From an uncultured Alphaproteobacteria bacterium (GTDB lineage: Bacteria > Pseudomonadota > Alphaproteobacteria > RF32 > CAG-239), in NCBI GenBank assembly GCA_900551585.1, contig URWU01000073.1:1-7293 (forward strand): a stretch of 7,293 nucleotides of DNA. The letters are read 5' to 3'. The notes beneath the pieces are model-generated. The model did no database searches and was not told the DNA's origin. It was given only the letters and a program-made list of their open reading frames with translations. This document shows positions 5,815 through 7,293 of the stretch, piece by piece (positions within the stretch are counted from its first letter, which is position 1; each line of letters begins with the position of its first letter). Position numbers and translations under genes: made by a program.

Positions 5815-5819
5815 AGGAG
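5815..5819 (+). promoter_or_regulatory. Shine-Dalgarno site of the methyltransferase-like gene
   Basis: AGGAG lies seven bases before the ATG at 5827, confirming that start. Confidence 0.85.
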
Positions 5820-5826
5820 ACAAAAG

Positions 5827-6300
5827 ATGTTAAAAAAAGTTTTGCAGGTGTTTTTCTCGGTTCCGGCAGTCATTTTGGTATATATTCCGATTATTTTAGT
5901 GCTGCTTGAGTTTGGAAAAATTTTTAATCCGGCCAATAATTGGCTCAGAGATACGAGCGCTTTCGTGTTGTTTTGGGGCGGGTGGTTTATCTGGGTCTGG
6001 TGTTTCCAGCTGCTGCGGATAAAAGGAGAGGGTGTGCCGCTTCCGAATGCACCGCAGCCGACAACGAAGTTGGTGCGCGAAGGTCCGTACAGATTGGTCA
6101 GAAACCCGATGACCATGTCTTTATGGGCGATTTTGTTCGGTGAGGCTATTTATTTCGGCAGTATTGCATTATACGGCTGGACGGCATTGGTGGTGATTGT
6201 TTCAATTTATTATATTCTGAAAATTGAAGAGCCGAAAATGTTGGAACAGTTCGGGCAGAGATATATGGAATATCGGGCAGATGTCCATCGTTTTTTATAG
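5827..6300 (+). CDS. Isoprenylcysteine/phospholipid methyltransferase-like membrane protein
   Basis: This 157-residue protein has about four to five membrane helices: ~9-28, ~43-63, ~97-113 and ~115-131. It has the signature of the ICMT/PEMT-like family: REGPYRLVRNPM (84-95), then EEPKMLEQFGQRYMEY (134-149) near the C terminus, ending VHRFL. These parts form the SAM-binding site in characterised members, which methylate isoprenylcysteine carboxyl groups or phosphatidylethanolamine. The many bacterial members are mostly of unknown substrate. Hydrophobic helix 1 is not cleavable. It is transcribed divergently from the heptad gene and stands alone, with a strong hairpin just after its stop. Family is clear; substrate is not. 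Confidence 0.87.
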   Translation: MLKKVLQVFFSVPAVILVYIPIILVLLEFGKIFNPANNWLRDTSAFVLFWGGWFIWVWCFQLLRIKGEGVPLPNAPQPTTKLVREGPYRLVRNPMTMSLWAILFGEAIYFGSIALYGWTALVVIVSIYYILKIEEPKMLEQFGQRYMEYRADVHRFL

Positions 6301-6301
6301 G

Positions 6302-6331
6302 TAAAAACTCCCCGGCAATTGGCCGGGGAGT
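6302..6331 (-). terminator. Strong intrinsic terminator of the Cys-rich gene (shared hairpin)
   Basis: ACTCCCCGGC (6307-6316) pairs perfectly with GCCGGGGAGT (6322-6331) around a five-base loop. On the - strand the stem is followed by TTTTTAC, giving a proper terminator 13 bases after the stop of the Cys-rich gene. On the + strand the hairpin follows the methyltransferase-like gene by six bases, but no T tract comes after it, so it may block or stabilise that transcript less efficiently. Confidence 0.85.
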
Positions 6332-6344
6332 GTGAGGCTGCCTT

Positions 6345-7293
6345 TTAGTGGTGGCATTGATAAACCACTGTTCCGCTTTGTGTTACACAAACTTGGTAAC
6401 AAGTATAACCCTGATTTTTTACACATTCATCATACATGTATGCCGGGATAACGGAACCGCAGGTTCCTGTTTGATAGCTGCAAGTATCTTTGCAGTTTGT
6501 ATAACAGGTTCTTCCGGCATAAGTAACAGGTGTTCCTGATTGGCCGCTGGGGCAGGAAGAGACGCCGCCGATATCGGAACAAGGTCTATATTCGCATTTA
6601 TAGCAAGTATATCCTTGGGAACTGGGGGTTGTATCTGTTTGTTCATAGCCGTTGGAACTGCATTTATTAAGCTGATAGCCTGACGGGCAAGAATCAGCTG
6701 AAGCATCTGTGCACAGCGGTTTTACGCAGAGGTTGATGCCTGTCCAAACACTTGAATATTCTTTACAATTACAATCTGTTTCATTTGTACAATTCAGGTA
6801 CTGTGTTGTTCCGCATTGTGTACTTGAACAGGTCGGGTTTGTTGTTGATACCCCGGTTGTTGATTTATTGGCAATGAGATATTTGGCGAAGTTATAGTCC
6901 GGCTGCGTATATCCTCCTTCGGCACAGCGACTCATTCCTTCTTTACAGGTAATGCCGTTGCCGACATTGACGACACTATAACCGAAACCGTTATAAATTA
7001 CCTGTTTTGCCGTGTAAGTGTATCCGCTGGAAGTGCGAAAGGTTAGAGACGAGGTGCAGGGGACACAACTGCTGTTCATTGCAACATAGCCTGAATTGCA
7101 AGTCCAGCCGGTGTTAATTGTTTTTGTTCCCGAGCAATCCGTACAGGAAGCCGTGGTATAAGAGCTGTTGCCCGGTTTGGAAGAAATCCCTGAACAAGCG
7201 GGCAGAGTACAGTTTTTAATACAGCTGTCTCCGGATTGATGATATCCTGAATCGCACTTCCATCCGGTTTGGATAGAGTGGCTGCCGGAACCA
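6345..7293 (-). CDS. Cys-rich repeat protein, C-terminal part (5' end beyond window)
   Basis: The frame is open from the window edge (first full codon at 7292) to TAA at 6347-6345, giving 315 residues. The ATG at 7079 is internal and not the start. About 32 residues are Cys (~10%), with much Ser, Thr, Gly, Tyr and Asn, and no membrane helix. Two copies of a module, IQTGWKCDSGY...SC and INTGWTCNSGY...SC, lie 52 residues apart. A non-repeat segment follows (~80-150, with TYTAKQVIYNGFGYSVVNV). Then come diverged units with CPSG and GYTCYKC, GRTCYTNC or GYTCYQVC, and the end YQCHH. This fits an extracellular or outer-surface protein folded by many disulfides. A signal peptide would be outside the window. 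No named family is recognised; a giant Cys-rich repeat protein or adhesin is one possibility. Confidence 0.8.
   Translation of the reverse strand, partial: GSGSHSIQTGWKCDSGYHQSGDSCIKNCTLPACSGISSKPGNSSYTTASCTDCSGTKTINTGWTCNSGYVAMNSSCVPCTSSLTFRTSSGYTYTAKQVIYNGFGYSVVNVGNGITCKEGMSRCAEGGYTQPDYNFAKYLIANKSTTGVSTTNPTCSSTQCGTTQYLNCTNETDCNCKEYSSVWTGINLCVKPLCTDASADSCPSGYQLNKCSSNGYEQTDTTPSSQGYTCYKCEYRPCSDIGGVSSCPSGQSGTPVTYAGRTCYTNCKDTCSYQTGTCGSVIPAYMYDECVKNQGYTCYQVCVTQSGTVVYQCHH
7056..7118 (-). repeat. TGWxC-SGY module, copy 2
   Basis: Encodes INTGWTCNSGYVAMNSSCVPC. It is the last visible copy before the non-repeat segment of the Cys-rich protein. The pair implies more copies upstream, outside the window. 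Confidence 0.7.
7209..7274 (-). repeat. TGWxC-SGY module, copy 1
   Basis: Encodes IQTGWKCDSGYHQSGDSC and a following Cys. It aligns with the copy at 7056-7118, with identical I-x-T-G-W-x-C-x-S-G-Y and SC positions, offset 156 bases. Confidence 0.7.

Noticed and set aside
6419..6706. 95-residue - strand ORF inside the Cys-rich gene
   Set aside because: It is an alternative frame of the same strand with no ribosome site or recognisable motif, and the Cys-rich frame is longer and repeat-structured.
7077..7079. ATG as the start of the Cys-rich protein
   Set aside because: The frame stays open upstream to the window edge and encodes the same Cys-rich module, so this Met is internal.

Overview
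The window looks like one end of a draft contig from a Gram-negative bacterium. The first ~36 bases are sequencing-library (Nextera-type) adapter, not genome. Genes are tightly packed, use TAA/TAG/TGA stops, and include a periplasm-directed signal peptide, inner-membrane lipid-carrier glycosyltransferases and a secreted Cys-rich protein. The overall style (moderate GC, overlapping genes, Cys-rich repeat proteins) recalls uncultured host-associated Alphaproteobacteria, but this is an impression only; no rRNA or marker gene is present to prove it.

Layout. 1-36: adapter. 37-240: C-terminal scrap of an unidentified gene, followed by a hairpin (250-282) and a putative promoter. 355-4462, + strand: a compact five-gene run with overlapping or touching ends: an ArnT-like GT39 membrane glycosyltransferase, an ArnC/DPM1/GtrB-like GT2 polyprenyl-phosphate glycosyltransferase, a ChbG/YdjC/NaxD-family deacetylase, a GtrA-like membrane protein and a NUDIX hydrolase. 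5246-4437, - strand: a 269-residue protein with the hallmarks of a CE-clan (Ulp1/YopJ-like) cysteine protease or acyltransferase, convergent with and overlapping the NUDIX gene. 5680-5375, - strand: a small exported His/Met-rich protein built of seven heptads, with its own terminator. 5827-6300, + strand: an isoprenylcysteine/phospholipid methyltransferase-like membrane protein, divergent from the heptad gene across a 146-bp region whose two predicted promoters share one -35 site. 7293-6345, - strand: the C-terminal 315 residues of a Cys-rich repeat protein that runs off the window.

How the genes may work together. The first four genes of the operon match, in family content, the Flm/NaxD system of Francisella and the Lgm system of Bordetella. 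There a GT2 loads an N-acetylated amino sugar on undecaprenyl phosphate, a YdjC-family enzyme deacetylates it, a membrane protein is thought to flip it, and an ArnT-like enzyme transfers it to lipid A. A lipid A or envelope amino-sugar decoration pathway is therefore the leading inference. The CE-clan protein is the most unusual single gene. The His/Met heptad protein is a candidate periplasmic metal-binding protein.
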